A stretch of DNA of 64,000 nucleotides. Origin: Raineyella fluvialis (GTDB lineage: Bacteria > Actinomycetota > Actinomycetes > Propionibacteriales > Propionibacteriaceae). The stretch spans positions 2,604,001-2,668,000 of the forward strand of contig NZ_CP045725.1 in assembly GCF_009646095.1 (NCBI RefSeq), given 5' to 3'. The notes below the pieces were generated by a model that saw only the letters and a list, made by a program, of their open reading frames with translations, was not told the DNA's origin and searched no databases. The position numbers were made by a program, and so were the translations under genes. Below, one piece after another: positions 23,240 through 33,962 of the stretch (positions within the stretch are counted from its first letter, which is position 1; each line of letters opens with the position of its first letter).

Positions 23240-25399
23240 TCAGGCGCCGAGGTGAGCGCGGCCCGAGGGGGCGCGCAGGTTGCGCAGGACGTTCCCGGCG
23301 GCCGCTGCCTCGAGGGAATCCTTCGCCGCGCCGACGACCGCCTCGGGGGTGAAGCCGAACTTCTCGAACAGCAGCTTCCCGTCGGCGGAGGCGCCGTAGT
23401 GGTCGAGCGAGACGGTGCGACCGGCATTGCCGATCAGGCTGTGCCAACCCTGGGCGATGCCGGCTTCGACGACCACGCGGGCGTGTACCTCGGTCGGCAG
23501 CACGGAGTCGCGGTAGGCGTCGGTCTGCTCGTCGAACCATTCGCGGCAGGGCATCGAGACGACCCGGGCGCGGATGCCCTCGGCGGCGAGCTTCTCCTGT
23601 GCTGCGACGCAGTACTGCACCTCGGAGCCGGTGCCGATCAGGATCACCTGGGGCACACCCTCGCAGTCCTTCAGCACGTAGCCGCCCTTGGCGACCATGG
23701 AGGCGTCGGCGAAGCCGTCGGTGCCGCGGGGGACGGTCGGCAGGTTCTGGCGCGAGAGCACCAGGGCGGCCGGCCGATCGTTGTTGCGCAGTATCTGGGC
23801 CCACGCCTGGGCCGTCTCGTTGGCGTCCGCGGGGCGGACGACGTCGAGACCGATGATGGCCCGGACGGCGGCCAGCGTCTCGATCGGCTGGTGCGTCGGG
23901 CCGTCCTCGCCGACGCCGACGGAGTCGTGCGTCCACACGTAGGTGACCGGCAGCTTCATCAGCGCGGCCAGCCGGACGGCGGGGCGCATGTAGTCGGAGA
24001 ACACGAAGAAGGTGCCGCCGTAGACGCGGGTCCCGCCGTGGCTGGCGATGCCGTTCATGATGGCGCCCATGGCGTGCTCGCGGATGCCGAAGTGCAGCAC
24101 GCGTCCGTACGGGCCGCCGCTGAACTTCTTCGACTGGCGGTTCTCCGGCAGGAAGCTCGGCTGGCCGTCGGGGGTGGTGTTGTTGGAGCCGGCGAGGTCG
24201 GCCGAACCGCCCCACAGCTCGGGCATCACCGGGGCGAGGGCGGAGAGCACCTTGCCGGAGGCGGCGCGGGTCGCGACACCCTTGGCGTCGGCCGGGAAGG
24301 TCGGCAGGACGTCCTCCCAGCCGGCCGGCAGCTCGCGCTCCTGCATGCGGTCGTAGAGGGCCTTGTTCTCGGGGTTCGCCTCGGCCCAGGCGTCGAACTT
24401 CTCCTGCCAGGCGGCGCGGGCGGCCTGCCCGCGGGCGACCAGGTCACGGGTGTGGCGGATGACGTCGTCGTCGACGGCGAAGTGCTGGTCGGGGTCGAAG
24501 CCCATCAGCTCCTTGGTGGCGCGGACCTCGTCCTCGCCGAGGGCGGAGCCGTGCGAGCCGCCGGTGCCCTGCTTGTTCGGGGCCGGCCAGCCGATGATGG
24601 TGCGCAGGCGGATGAAGGACGGCTTGTCGGTCACGGCCTTGGCGGCATTGATGGCTTCGTACAGGCCCTGCACGTCCTCGACGTAGTCCTCGCCGGGCTT
24701 GCGCCAGTCGAGGGTCTGGACATGCCAGCCGTACGCCTCGTAGCGCAGGGCGACGTCTTCGTTGAAGGCGATGACGGTGTCGTCCTCGATGGAGATCTGG
24801 TTCTCGTCGTAGATGACGACGAGGTTGCCCAACTGCTGGGTGCCGGCGATGGAGGAGGCCTCGCCGGACACGCCCTCCTCCAGGTCGCCCTCGGAGCAGA
24901 TCACGTACACGTGGTGGTCGAAGGGCGATTCACCCGGCGCCGCCTCGGGATCGAACAGGCCGCGCTCGCGACGCGTGGCCATCGCCATGCCGACGGCGTT
25001 GCTGATGCCCTGCCCGAGCGGGCCGGTGGTGGTCTCGATGCCGGACGTGTGCCCGTACTCGGGGTGACCCGGGGTCCGGGAGCCCCAGGTGCGCAATGCC
25101 TCCAGGTCGGACAGCTCGAGGCCGAAGCCACCGAGGTAGAGCTGGATGTACTGGGTGAGGGAACTGTGTCCGGCGCTCAGGACGAAGCGGTCACGACCGG
25201 CCCAGTCGGTGTCGGCCGGGTCGTGCGTCATCACCTTCTGGTAGAGGGTGTACGCGACCGGGGCGAGGCTCATCGCGGTGCCGGGGTGGCCGTTACCCAC
25301 CTTCTGCACGGCGTCGGCGGCGAGCAGGCGGGCAGTGTCTACCGCCTTGTCGTCCAGGGCGCTCCATTCGAGAGCAGTGGGGGTGGAGGTAACGGTCAT
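23240..25399 (-). CDS. tkt: transketolase
   Basis: The thiamine diphosphate enzyme exchanges two-carbon ketol units between sugar phosphates. The 719-residue protein shows the N-terminal [10 protein letters not shown] near residue 36, the ThDP/metal motif [16 protein letters not shown] near 165, and the pyrimidine-domain [20 protein letters not shown] near 490. The ATG at 25399 is preceded by AAGGACG. It leads the tkt-tal operon and diverges from ctaB; the 258-bp gap between them must hold promoters for both directions, which I could not place with confidence. Confidence 0.97.
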   Translation of the reverse strand: MTVTSTPTALEWSALDDKAVDTARLLAADAVQKVGNGHPGTAMSLAPVAYTLYQKVMTHDPADTDWAGRDRFVLSAGHSSLTQYIQLYLGGFGLELSDLEALRTWGSRTPGHPEYGHTSGIETTTGPLGQGISNAVGMAMATRRERGLFDPEAAPGESPFDHHVYVICSEGDLEEGVSGEASSIAGTQQLGNLVVIYDENQISIEDDTVIAFNEDVALRYEAYGWHVQTLDWRKPGEDYVEDVQGLYEAINAAKAVTDKPSFIRLRTIIGWPAPNKQGTGGSHGSALGEDEVRATKELMGFDPDQHFAVDDDVIRHTRDLVARGQAARAAWQEKFDAWAEANPENKALYDRMQERELPAGWEDVLPTFPADAKGVATRAASGKVLSALAPVMPELWGGSADLAGSNNTTPDGQPSFLPENRQSKKFSGGPYGRVLHFGIREHAMGAIMNGIASHGGTRVYGGTFFVFSDYMRPAVRLAALMKLPVTYVWTHDSVGVGEDGPTHQPIETLAAVRAIIGLDVVRPADANETAQAWAQILRNNDRPAALVLSRQNLPTVPRGTDGFADASMVAKGGYVLKDCEGVPQVILIGTGSEVQYCVAAQEKLAAEGIRARVVSMPCREWFDEQTDAYRDSVLPTEVHARVVVEAGIAQGWHSLIGNAGRTVSLDHYGASADGKLLFEKFGFTPEAVVGAAKDSLEAAAAGNVLRNLRAPSGRAHLGA

Positions 25400-25657
25400 T
25401 ACTTCGTCCTTCTTTCCGGCGGCCCTGCCGGGGGTGGTGTCCCCGACGTCACACCCCGAGCCTACGCAGCCCCTCGAAACACTCGACATGGGGTTGCCAG
25501 GTATTGCGAGCGCGCGGTGCGCAGCACTTTGTGAGATGGCCGGAACGACCCGTGACCGGGCGTGCCGCAGGTGGTACGAACGGTGGGGCCTGTCGGGCCT
25601 TCCCGGGTAGGGTGAACCGGAGCAGGTCCGCCGGTCGCGGACCGCCGGAAGGGAATC

Positions 25658-26614
25658 GTGACAGTAGTGGATGCCCAGTCGAGGCCGGACTCCCACGACG
25701 GGGGGACATTGACCGTTCCTGCGCGGGCCGGTGTTGTCGATGTCGTCGGGGCGTACGTACGGCTCACGAAACCCCGGGTCATCGAACTGCTGCTGATCAC
25801 CGCGGTGCCCGCGATGTTCCTGGCCGCGCGAGGACTGCCGCGATGGCAGGACGTCCTCGTCGTCCTCGTCGGAGGCTACGCCGCCGCGGGGTCAGCCAAC
25901 GTCTTCAACAACGTCTACGACCGCGACATCGACGAGCAGATGCGCCGGACCCGTCGCCGTCCGATCCCGCGCCACGAGATCTCCGGCCCATCCGCGCTCG
26001 TCTTCGGGGTGGCCCTCGGGCTCGTCGCCCTGGCCGTGCTCGGACTGGGCGGCAATCCCTTGTCGGGCGCACTCGGACTGGCCGCGATCCTCTTCTACGT
26101 CTTCGTCTACACCATGCTGCTGAAGCGTCGTACGGCCCAGAACATCGTCTGGGGTGGCATCGCCGGCTGCTTCCCGCCCCTGATCGCGTGGACAGTGGTC
26201 ACCGGCTCGGTCGGCTGGGCTCCGCTGGTGATGTTCCTGATCGTCTTCTTCTGGACGCCGCCGCACACCTGGGCGCTCGCCATCCGCTACCGCGAGGACT
26301 ACGCGACGGTGGACGTGCCGATGCTGCCGGTGGTCAAGCCGGCCACCGCTGTGGCCGACCAGATCGTCGTCTACTCCGTCATCACCGTCGTGACCACGCT
26401 CGCCCTGTGGCCCATCGGGAGCACGGGTTGGCTGTACCCGGTCATCGCCACGGCCGGCGGGGTCGCCTTCCTGTGGGAGGCGGTCGCCCTGTGGCGGCGA
26501 GCGCATCGCGGGCTGACCGACGCCGCCCTCAAGCCGATGCGGTTGTTCCACTGGTCGAACTCCTACCTCGCGCTCGTCTTCCTCGCGCTGGCACTCGACC
26601 CGCTGCTCTTCTGA
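25658..26614 (+). CDS. ctaB: protoheme IX farnesyltransferase (heme O synthase)
   Basis: The enzyme adds a farnesyl group to protoheme to make heme O for cytochrome oxidase. It is a UbiA-superfamily membrane protein of 318 residues with about nine helices. The first prenyl-diphosphate site is NNVYDRDIDEQM near residue 88 and the second is YREDYATVDVPM near 212; RRRPIPRHEIS follows the first, as is usual. The GTG start is preceded by GGAAGGG. Its place opposite tkt-tal is the common actinobacterial arrangement. Confidence 0.95.
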   Translation: MTVVDAQSRPDSHDGGTLTVPARAGVVDVVGAYVRLTKPRVIELLLITAVPAMFLAARGLPRWQDVLVVLVGGYAAAGSANVFNNVYDRDIDEQMRRTRRRPIPRHEISGPSALVFGVALGLVALAVLGLGGNPLSGALGLAAILFYVFVYTMLLKRRTAQNIVWGGIAGCFPPLIAWTVVTGSVGWAPLVMFLIVFFWTPPHTWALAIRYREDYATVDVPMLPVVKPATAVADQIVVYSVITVVTTLALWPIGSTGWLYPVIATAGGVAFLWEAVALWRRAHRGLTDAALKPMRLFHWSNSYLALVFLALALDPLLF

Positions 26615-26647
26615 ATCTCCCCGGATCGGCCCCACAGGGCGCGATCG

Positions 26648-26677
26648 GACGGCCCGGCTGCTGAGCACCGGGCCGTC
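26648..26677 (+). terminator. terminator after ctaB
   Basis: Inverted repeat GACGGCCCGG / CCGGGCCGTC with a 10-base loop, 33 bp after the stop codon. Confidence 0.65.
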
Positions 26678-27027
26678 TCGTGGCTCCCGGAGGCCTGGAC
26701 CCGCACCCGTCGGCAGGGGCCGAATCGGTGCGTCGAGATGGCACGCCCGGTTTCCTGTGGAATAATTGCGCCCAGGTCGGGGCACCGCCGGTGCCCCAGG
26801 CCGGTGAGGCAGTGCCCGTGGTGACAGGACGGGCCCCGCTCCTCGAGACCGCGACGACCACGATTCGGATCGACCGCGGCGGGGTAGGCGGGCCGCCGTC
26901 TCCCGGAGACCACCAGCTTGGTGACGCGTCCCACGTCCGCCCGCCGAACCCGATCGGTGCCGGTGCCGGAGACAGCTCGCGACACCCGTCTCACCGGTGC
27001 GCCCAGCGCTCCGGGTGAAGGAGAGCC
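26678..27027. other. gene-free leader and promoter region of the RNase E/G gene
   Basis: About 350 bp without a supportable gene. An AT-rich island around 26751-26770 stands out from the GC-rich surroundings and may belong to a promoter, but I see no convincing -35/-10 pair. A long 5' leader for the RNase gene is possible. Confidence 0.4.
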
Positions 27028-30000
27028 ATGCTCGAGAACGAGCACACCCCCACCGCCGATGATCTGCCCAAGCCGCCGGCGGGACGCCGATCCCGCCGCC
27101 GCCCTGCCGGACCACCTGTCGAAGCCCAGATTCCGATCGCGCCCACCGCCGAGATCCCGGCCGCGCAGGAGGCCGAACCGGAGGGCGCTGCGCCCGAAGA
27201 AGTCGCGCCCGAGGAAGCCGCACCCGAAGCGGGCACCGCGCAAGCGGTCGCGCCTGCGGAGGCCCCCCGGCGCCGGACACCAGCCTGACCTCCGAGGTCG
27301 AGGCCAATGAACTCCTCGAGATCGAAACGGTCGCCGAGCACGCCGACGAGGCCGCCACCGAGCAGCCCGATGACGAGGCGGAGGCGCCCCACCGCGTCCC
27401 CCAGGCCGCTGAGCCCGAGGCCGACGACGAGGGCGCGGCTGATGAGGAGCCGGACGAGATCGAGGCCGGCGACGAGGAACGGGCCCAGTCCGGTCAGCCT
27501 CGTCGGCGTCGTCGTCGCCGCGGTGGGCGACGCCGCCACGGTGCGGAGGGCGGTCAGCCGGGAGCCGGCGCCGAGGAGGGCGAGGAGCCCGAGGAGACCG
27601 AGGGCGAGGAGTCCCCGGCGGAGCCCACCGGCGCCGCCGAGGCCGATCGTGCCTCGACCGAGGTCGAGGAGGAGGAGTCCGGCGACCAGACAGACGAGGA
27701 AGGCGCGTCCGGCGCCTCCCGGCGTCGCCGGCGTCGTCGCCGCCGTCGCGGTGAGGACACGAGCACCGGCGCCGAGGACGATCCGACCGAGGTCGTCGTC
27801 AAGGTCCGCGAGCCGCATGCTGCGGCCGACGACCAGATCCACGCCGTCCAGGGTTCGACCCGGCTGGAAGCCAAGCGCCAGCGCCGCCGCGAGGGACGCG
27901 CCGCCGGCCGTCGCCGCGCCCCGATCGTGTCCGAGTCGGAGTTCCTGGCCCGCCGCGAGTCGGTGCGTCGGCAGATGGTGCTGCGCCAGGGCGAGGAATA
28001 CTCACAGATCGCGGTGCTCGAGGATGGCGTGCTCGTCGAGCACTATGTGGACCGGGAGTCGTCCTCCTCGCTGATCGGCAACATCTACCTCGGCAAGGTC
28101 CAGAACGTGCTGCCTTCGATGGAGGCCGCCTTCATCGACATCGGCCGGGGCCGCAACGCCGTGCTGTACGCCGGTGAGGTCGACTGGGATGCCTACGGTG
28201 CCGCGAACTCCGAGCGGCGCATCGAGAGCGTCCTGAAGTCGGGTCAGCAGATCGTCGTCCAGGTGACGAAGGACCCGGTCGGGGCCAAGGGCGCCCGGCT
28301 CACCAACCACGTCTCCATCCCCGGCCGCTACGTGGTGTACGCGCCCGGTGGCCACCTCTCCGGGATCTCTCGCAAGCTGCCCGATGTCGAGCGCAAGCGT
28401 CTGAAGCACATCCTTGCCGAGCTGATCGAGGAGAGCGCCAGCGTCATCGTGCGGACGGCCGCGGAGGGTGCCACCCGCGAGCAGTTGGTGCACGACGTCA
28501 CCCGACTGAAGTCGCAGTGGGACGCCGTCGAGAAGCGCGCCAAGAGCGGTGGCGCCCCGCAGTTGCTCTACAGCGAGCCCGACCTGACGATCCGGACCGT
28601 GCGGGACCTCTTCACCGAGGACTTCGCCGAGCTGATCGTCGATGGCAACGGTGAGGAGAACGACGCGTACGACGCCCTCGCCGACTACCTGGAGCGGGTG
28701 GCGCCCCATCTGCGCGAACGCCTCGTCGAGTGGGACAGCGAGGCCAAGGGGGACGTCTTCGCGCACTACCGCCTCGACGAGCAGATCGCCAAGGCACTGG
28801 AGCGCAAGGTGTACCTGCCGTCCGGTGGGTCCCTGGTCATCGACCGCACCGAGGCGATGACCGTCATCGACGTCAACACCGGGAAGTTCACCGGCCACGG
28901 CGGCAATCTCGAGGCGACGGTCACGGCCAACAACCTCGAGGCGGCGGAGGAGATCGTCCGCCAGCTGCGGCTGCGTGACATCGGCGGCATCATCGTCGTC
29001 GACTTCATCGACATGGTGCTGCCGAGCAACCGGGAGCTGCTGCTCCGGCGGCTCGTCGAGTGCCTCGGCCGAGACCGTACGCGTCACCAGGTGGCCGAGG
29101 TGACCAGCCTCGGTCTGGTCCAGATGACCCGCAAGAAGATCGGCACCGGCCTTGCCGAGGCCTTCACGGAACCGTGCGAGGCCTGCGACAACCGCGGCTA
29201 CCTCATCCACGACATGCCGGTGGCCACCCAGGCCCCGGCCGACGGTGGGGACCGCCAGGGTCGCAACAGCCGCAAGCGCAACCGGGGCAAGTCGGCGGCG
29301 TCCACCGCGGCGGTTCCCGCTCCGGTCAAGGAGGCCGACAAGGAGTCGATGTCGGTGGAGGCCAGGGCCGCCGCCCAGGCGGCCATGAGCGCCGTTGCGC
29401 ACGCCGGGTCGAAGCCCCGGGCCGAGGAGCCTGAGGTGGCCGGCGGCCTGCCCGCGGCGGCCGAGTCGATCCAGGATGAGCGAGGGACGCAGCCGTCGGC
29501 TCCCGCCACCGCTGCGACGACGTCCGGCACGGCGGAGCCCCGCGCTCGGCGATCCGCGCGTTCACGCGGCAGCCGCCGCGCCGCCGGTGCCCCCGCGACG
29601 GAGTCGGTGGAGGTCGGCGTGACCGCCGCCACCGAGGCGCCGCTCCTCCCGGCAGAGCCCGCCCGCGAGGCGCCGTCCGCGACGGAACCACAGGCCGTCC
29701 CTGGCGATGCCCTGGCCGAGATCGTGGCGGCGCTGGTCGCCTCCGACGGTGAGGCCCCGGCCGTGCCCGAGGCGTTCGGGGAGCCTGAGTCCGTGACCGC
29801 TCCGACAGCCAAGAAGACGACCCGCAAGACCGCGGCCAAGAAGACGACCGTCACCAAGGCGGCCGCCACCAAGGCGCCGGCCAAGAAGACGACGACCCGC
29901 AAGACCGCCGCCTCGAAGGGCGCGGCCCCGGAGGCCGTCGCCGAGGAGGTCCCGGCGGACCAGACGCCGACAGCAACGGCGGGAGCCGAGCCGGCAGCCG

Positions 30001-30326
30001 CCGCGAAGGCGCCGGCCAAGCGCGCGTCCACGAAGCGTGCGACGGCCAAGCGGACGACGACCAAGCGGGCCTCGGCGGCGCCGTCCGACGCCACCGCGAC
30101 GGCGGAGGATGCCGAAGCATCGGTCACCGCACCCTCGGTCCGGAGCCCCCGCAAGGCGGCGGCCAAGAGCACAGCAGGGACCGGGACGCGGTCCCGGACC
30201 CGTAAGTCCGCCTCGGCACCGCAGGGTGAGACGGCTGGTGCCGCCCCGGTGAGTGAGCCGGCAGCGGACGCCGTCGTGCCCGAACCGTCCCCGCAGGAAG
30301 CCTCCTCGGAGGCGTCCGCCGACTGA
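27028..30326 (+). CDS. rne: ribonuclease E/G (frameshifted as read at 27263-27268)
   Basis: This endoribonuclease processes rRNA and decays mRNA. With one C added to the six-C run at 27263-27268 the protein is 1099 residues. Residues 1-300 are a low-complexity acidic and Arg-rich region with runs of RRRRRR. The S1 RNA-binding domain ([19 protein letters not shown]) starts near residue 350. Catalytic aspartates sit in DVNTGKFTG near 615 and DFIDM near 659, and the zinc-link Cys pair is CEAC near 718. The last 350 residues are Ala/Lys/Thr-rich with histone-H1-like blocks such as [11 protein letters not shown]. Core order is normal; both tails are long. GAAGGAGA precedes the ATG. Confidence 0.92.
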
Positions 30327-30331
30327 GCGGT

Positions 30332-30361
30332 TTGACCGGGACCGTCCCGACTGCGTAGTCT
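30332..30361 (+). promoter_or_regulatory. predicted sigma-70-type promoter of rplU-rpmA
   Basis: TTGACC at 30332-30337 and TAGTCT at 30356-30361 are separated by 18 bp. They start just after the rne stop and about 185 bp before rplU. Confidence 0.6.
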
Positions 30362-30367
30362 TGACCC

Positions 30368-30547
30368 TCGGTGCACTGAGGATCCCAGGGCTGTTCCAGT
30401 CGGGAGTTCCGGTCGCCGCACGACGGATTGATGACAGCCGGGCCGTTCCGACCCGGCATGACGTAAGTCTCCGGGCCCCCGTACGGATGCGGGCACGGCG
30501 GGACGCGGTCCGGGTGAGACAGATTCGACGAAGAGAGAAGGATAGGC
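30368..30547 (+). other. long 5' leader of rplU-rpmA, possible ribosomal-protein leader
   Basis: If the promoter at 30332-30361 is used, the mRNA has a leader of about 180 bases. It contains a GCCGGG / CCCGGC hairpin near 30439-30459 and no convincing reading frame. Ribosomal protein operons often self-regulate through such leaders, but no known L21 leader family was recognised. Confidence 0.3.
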
Positions 30548-30856
30548 GTGTACGCGATCGTGCGCAGTGGCGGCCGCCAGCACAAGGTTGCCGTGGGTGA
30601 CGTTGTCGAGATCGACAAGGTCACCGACGAGGTCGGTTCCTCCGTTCAGCTCCAGCCGATGCTGGTGGTCGACGGGGACAAGGTGACCTCGGATTCGGCC
30701 GCCCTCGGCAAGGTCAAGATCACCGCCGAGGTGCTCGCCGAGACCAAGGGCCCGAAGATCCGGATCCTGAAGTTCAAGAACAAGACCGGTTACACCAAGC
30801 GCCAGGGGCACCGCCAGCGGTACACCCAGGTCAAGGTCACCGACATCAAGGCCTGA
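30548..30856 (+). CDS. rplU: 50S ribosomal protein L21
   Basis: L21 binds 23S rRNA in the large subunit. The 102-residue protein begins [14 protein letters not shown] and has the conserved basic C-terminal part with [15 protein letters not shown]. The GTG start follows AAGGA at good spacing. rpmA begins 13 bp downstream, the near-universal pairing. Confidence 0.98.
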   Translation: MYAIVRSGGRQHKVAVGDVVEIDKVTDEVGSSVQLQPMLVVDGDKVTSDSAALGKVKITAEVLAETKGPKIRILKFKNKTGYTKRQGHRQRYTQVKVTDIKA

Positions 30857-30869
30857 GGGAGGACCGAGC

Positions 30870-31142
30870 ATGGCACACAAGAAAGGCGCGTCCTCGACGC
30901 GCAACGGTCGTGATTCCAACGCGCAGCGCCTCGGCGTGAAGCGCTTCGGTGGCGAGTCCGTCAACGCGGGCGAGATCATCCTGCGCCAGCGCGGCACCCA
31001 CTTCCACCCCGGTGACGGTGTGGGCCGCGGCAAGGACGACACGCTGTTCGCCCTCGTCCCGGGCAAGGTCGAGTTCGGCACCCGTCGCGGGCGCCGCGTG
31101 ATCAACGTGATGCCGGTGGAGGTCGCCGCGAGCGCCGAGTGA
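30870..31142 (+). CDS. rpmA: 50S ribosomal protein L27
   Basis: L27 reaches toward the peptidyl transferase centre. The 90-residue protein starts [20 protein letters not shown] and includes [20 protein letters not shown], the family signature. There is no N-terminal extension of the type that Firmicutes cleave off. GAGGGAGGA precedes the ATG. Confidence 0.98.
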   Translation: MAHKKGASSTRNGRDSNAQRLGVKRFGGESVNAGEIILRQRGTHFHPGDGVGRGKDDTLFALVPGKVEFGTRRGRRVINVMPVEVAASAE

Positions 31143-31172
31143 GGCGACGCAGGCTCTCTCCAGCACACACGG

Positions 31173-31201
31173 AAGGGTCGTCCCCGCGGGGGCGGCCCTT
31201 T
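31173..31201 (+). terminator. terminator after rpmA
   Basis: Hairpin AAGGGTCGTCCCC / GGGGCGGCCCTT (with G-U pairs) follows the rpmA stop by 30 bp and ends in TTTCC. Confidence 0.65.
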
Positions 31202-31308
31202 CCGCTGTTTCCCCCTCGTCCCTCGTCCCCGTGTCCCGTATTTCCCCCTCGGCCGGCGCCGCCCCCTTGGTAGGCTGGCGGCCCGTCCCCTCCCAGTCAG
31301 GAAGTCCC

Positions 31309-32829
31309 ATGGCGATTCCCTCCTTCGTCGATCGCGTCACCCTCGAGGTGGCCGGCGGTAACGGGGGCCACGGGTGTGCCTCCATCCACCGCGAGAAGTT
31401 CAAGCCCCTGGGGGGCCCCGACGGTGGCAACGGCGGCGACGGAGGGTCGGTCATCCTGCGCGTCGACCCAGGACTGACGACGCTGGTCGAGTTCCATCGC
31501 CAGCACAAGCGCCATGCCCCGAACGGTGAGCCGGGCCGCGGTGACCACCAGAACGGGTCCAACGGTGACGACATCGTCCTGCGTGTCCCGCAGGGCACCG
31601 TCATCAGCGACAGGGCCACCGGCGAGATGATGGCGGACCTCTCCACCCCCGACGCCGAGGTGGTCGTCGCGCAGGGCGGCAAGGGCGGGCTCGGGAACGC
31701 GGCGCTCGCCTCGTCGACGCGTAAGGCCCCCGGCTTCGCCCTGCTGGGCGAGGAGGGCGATGCCCGGGAGGTCGTCCTCGAACTCAAGGTGGTCGCCGAC
31801 ATCGGTCTGGTCGGCTTCCCCAGCGCCGGCAAGTCCTCGCTCGTCGCCGCCATCTCCGCGGCACGTCCCAAGATCGCCGACTACCCCTTCACCACACTGG
31901 TCCCCAACCTCGGCGTCGTCGTCGCGGGGGACATCACGTACACAGTGGCGGATGTCCCGGGCCTGATCGAGGGCGCCTCCGAGGGTAAGGGACTCGGCCT
32001 GGACTTCCTGCGGCACATCGAACGCTGTGCGGCCATCGTGCACGTCATCGACTGCGCCACCTTCGAGCCGGGGCGTGACCCCCTGAGCGACCTGGACATC
32101 ATCGAGGGCGAACTACGCGCCCACGGCGGACTGGAGGATCGTCCCCGCCTGGTCGCGCTGAACAAGATCGATGTGCCGGACGCCCATGACCTCGTAGACC
32201 TCGTCCGGGCCGACATCGAGGAGCGCGGCCTGCGCGTGTTCCCGATCTCCACCAAGACGGGCGAGGGACTCACCGCCCTGCGCTTCGCGATGGCCCAGCT
32301 GGTCGCAGAGCGTCGCGCGGCCCAGCCGGCACCCGCGGCACCGCGGATCGTGCTGCATCCGCCAGCCATCGGGGAGACCGGTGAGCAGTTCACCGTCCGC
32401 AAGATCGGCGACGGCGCGGGCGGTTTCCTCTGGCGCGTCCGTGGCGCGAAGCCCGAACGCTGGGTCCGCCAGACTGACTTCAAGAACGCCGAGGCAGTCG
32501 GCTACCTCGCCGATCGCCTCAACCGCCTCGGCATCGAGGAGAAACTGCTCGACCTCGGGGCCATCGCCGGGGACGCCGTCGCCATCGGCGGCGACGATGC
32601 GGTGATCTTCGACTTCGCCCCGCAGGTCGACACCGGCGCCGAGATCCTGGCCCGGCGTGGCCGCGACCAGCGACTCGAGGAGCAGCGGCCCGCAGTCTCC
32701 CGTCGCCGTGACAAGGACGCCGCCTACCACGCCGCCCAGGACGAGGAGGCGTACGTCTTCGGCCCCCGGACCGTGCCCGAACACCCCGAGCCGGTCGACG
32801 AGGCGGATGCCGAGGAGCCCGAGAGGTGA
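31309..32829 (+). CDS. obg: GTPase Obg/CgtA
   Basis: Obg is an essential GTPase of 50S assembly and the stringent response. The Gly-rich Obg fold fills residues 1-160 ([16 protein letters not shown] near 14). The GTPase domain has G1 GFPSAGKSS at about 169, the switch [10 protein letters not shown]3 DVPGLI, and G4 NKID near 284. A C-terminal OCT domain ([11 protein letters not shown]-like region near 360-430) and an acidic tail complete the 506 residues. The ATG at 31309 is chosen because [14 protein letters not shown] is the usual N-terminus. Its stop overlaps the proB start by four bases. Confidence 0.97.
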   Translation: MAIPSFVDRVTLEVAGGNGGHGCASIHREKFKPLGGPDGGNGGDGGSVILRVDPGLTTLVEFHRQHKRHAPNGEPGRGDHQNGSNGDDIVLRVPQGTVISDRATGEMMADLSTPDAEVVVAQGGKGGLGNAALASSTRKAPGFALLGEEGDAREVVLELKVVADIGLVGFPSAGKSSLVAAISAARPKIADYPFTTLVPNLGVVVAGDITYTVADVPGLIEGASEGKGLGLDFLRHIERCAAIVHVIDCATFEPGRDPLSDLDIIEGELRAHGGLEDRPRLVALNKIDVPDAHDLVDLVRADIEERGLRVFPISTKTGEGLTALRFAMAQLVAERRAAQPAPAAPRIVLHPPAIGETGEQFTVRKIGDGAGGFLWRVRGAKPERWVRQTDFKNAEAVGYLADRLNRLGIEEKLLDLGAIAGDAVAIGGDDAVIFDFAPQVDTGAEILARRGRDQRLEEQRPAVSRRRDKDAAYHAAQDEEAYVFGPRTVPEHPEPVDEADAEEPER

Positions 32830-33962
32830 GCAACGGCGCGGAGTCCTCCCTCGACCGGACCGCCCTCGCCTCCTGCGGCCGGCTGGTGATCAAGGTCGGC
32901 TCGTCGTCTCTGACCCGCGAGGACGGCCATCTGGACGTCATGCACATCGCCATCCTGGTGGACGCCATCGGAGCCGCCCGCGCCCGAGGGCAGGAGGTGG
33001 CCCTGGTCTCCTCCGGCGCCATCGCCGCCGGTCTGCTGCCCCTCGGCCTCACCCACCGCCCGTACGACCTGCCGACCCAGCAGGCCGCTGCAGCCGTCGG
33101 CCAGGGCCAGTTGTTGGAGCTCTACACCGCGTTGTTCCGCCGGTTCGGTCTCTCCGCCGCCCAGGTGCTGCTCACCACGGCCGATCTGGAGTACCAGGAG
33201 CGCTACCACAACGCCCGGGCCACGATGGATCGGCTGCTCGAACTGGGCGTCGTGCCGATCGTCAACGAAAACGACACCGTGGCCACCCAGGAACTGCGGT
33301 TCGGGGACAACGACCGGCTGGCGGCCCTCACCTCCCACCTCGTCCACGCCGACGCGCTACTGCTCGTCTCCGACGTGGACGCGCTCTACACCGCTCATCC
33401 GGAGACGCCGGGCGCCCGGCGCATCGGCGTCGTCCGCTCGGCCGACGACGTGGCCGGCATCGACATCTCGCGCCGGGGCAGCGAGGTGGGCACCGGCGGC
33501 ATGGTCACCAAGCTCGAGGCGGCCCGGATCGCCACCGGTGCCGGGATCGCGGTGGGCCTGACCGACCTGGAGCACCTGCCGCGGCTGCTGACGGGCGAGG
33601 ACGTGGGAACGTTCTTCGTCCCCACCGGCAAGCGCCGGCCCGCCCGGCTGCTCTGGCTCGCCCACATCAGTGATCCGGACGGCGCCCTGGTGCTCGACGC
33701 CGGAGCGGTCCGCGCCGTCACCGAGCGCAAGGCCTCGCTGCTGCCGGCCGGCATCACCGCCGTACGAGGCAGCTTCGACACCGGTGACCCCGTCGATCTG
33801 GTCGACGAGCGCGGCAAGGTCGTCGCCCGGGGGCTGGTCACGTACGCCTCGGCTGACCTGAAGAGCATGATCGGTCACCACACCTGGGACCTCGCCGCCT
33901 CGTACGGGGAGCGGTTCCAGCGGGCCGCCGTCCATCGCGACTCCTTGGTGGTGCTGCGTTGA
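32826..33962 (+). CDS. proB: glutamate 5-kinase
   Basis: The enzyme phosphorylates glutamate in the first step of proline synthesis. The amino-acid-kinase domain shows [10 protein letters not shown] near residue 20, [10 protein letters not shown] near 60, NENDTV near 149 and [12 protein letters not shown] near 222; a PUA domain fills the last 80 residues. The GTG start overlaps the obg stop (GTGA). The 378-residue length is normal. Its stop is overlapped by the TTG of the next gene, so obg, proB and the lipoprotein gene are translationally coupled. Confidence 0.97.
   Translation: MSNGAESSLDRTALASCGRLVIKVGSSSLTREDGHLDVMHIAILVDAIGAARARGQEVALVSSGAIAAGLLPLGLTHRPYDLPTQQAAAAVGQGQLLELYTALFRRFGLSAAQVLLTTADLEYQERYHNARATMDRLLELGVVPIVNENDTVATQELRFGDNDRLAALTSHLVHADALLLVSDVDALYTAHPETPGARRIGVVRSADDVAGIDISRRGSEVGTGGMVTKLEAARIATGAGIAVGLTDLEHLPRLLTGEDVGTFFVPTGKRRPARLLWLAHISDPDGALVLDAGAVRAVTERKASLLPAGITAVRGSFDTGDPVDLVDERGKVVARGLVTYASADLKSMIGHHTWDLAASYGERFQRAAVHRDSLVVLR

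Noticed and set aside
19865-25534. Long plus-strand frames opposite opcA, zwf, tal and tkt
   Set aside because: All are shadows of strongly supported minus-strand genes with shadow-like composition.
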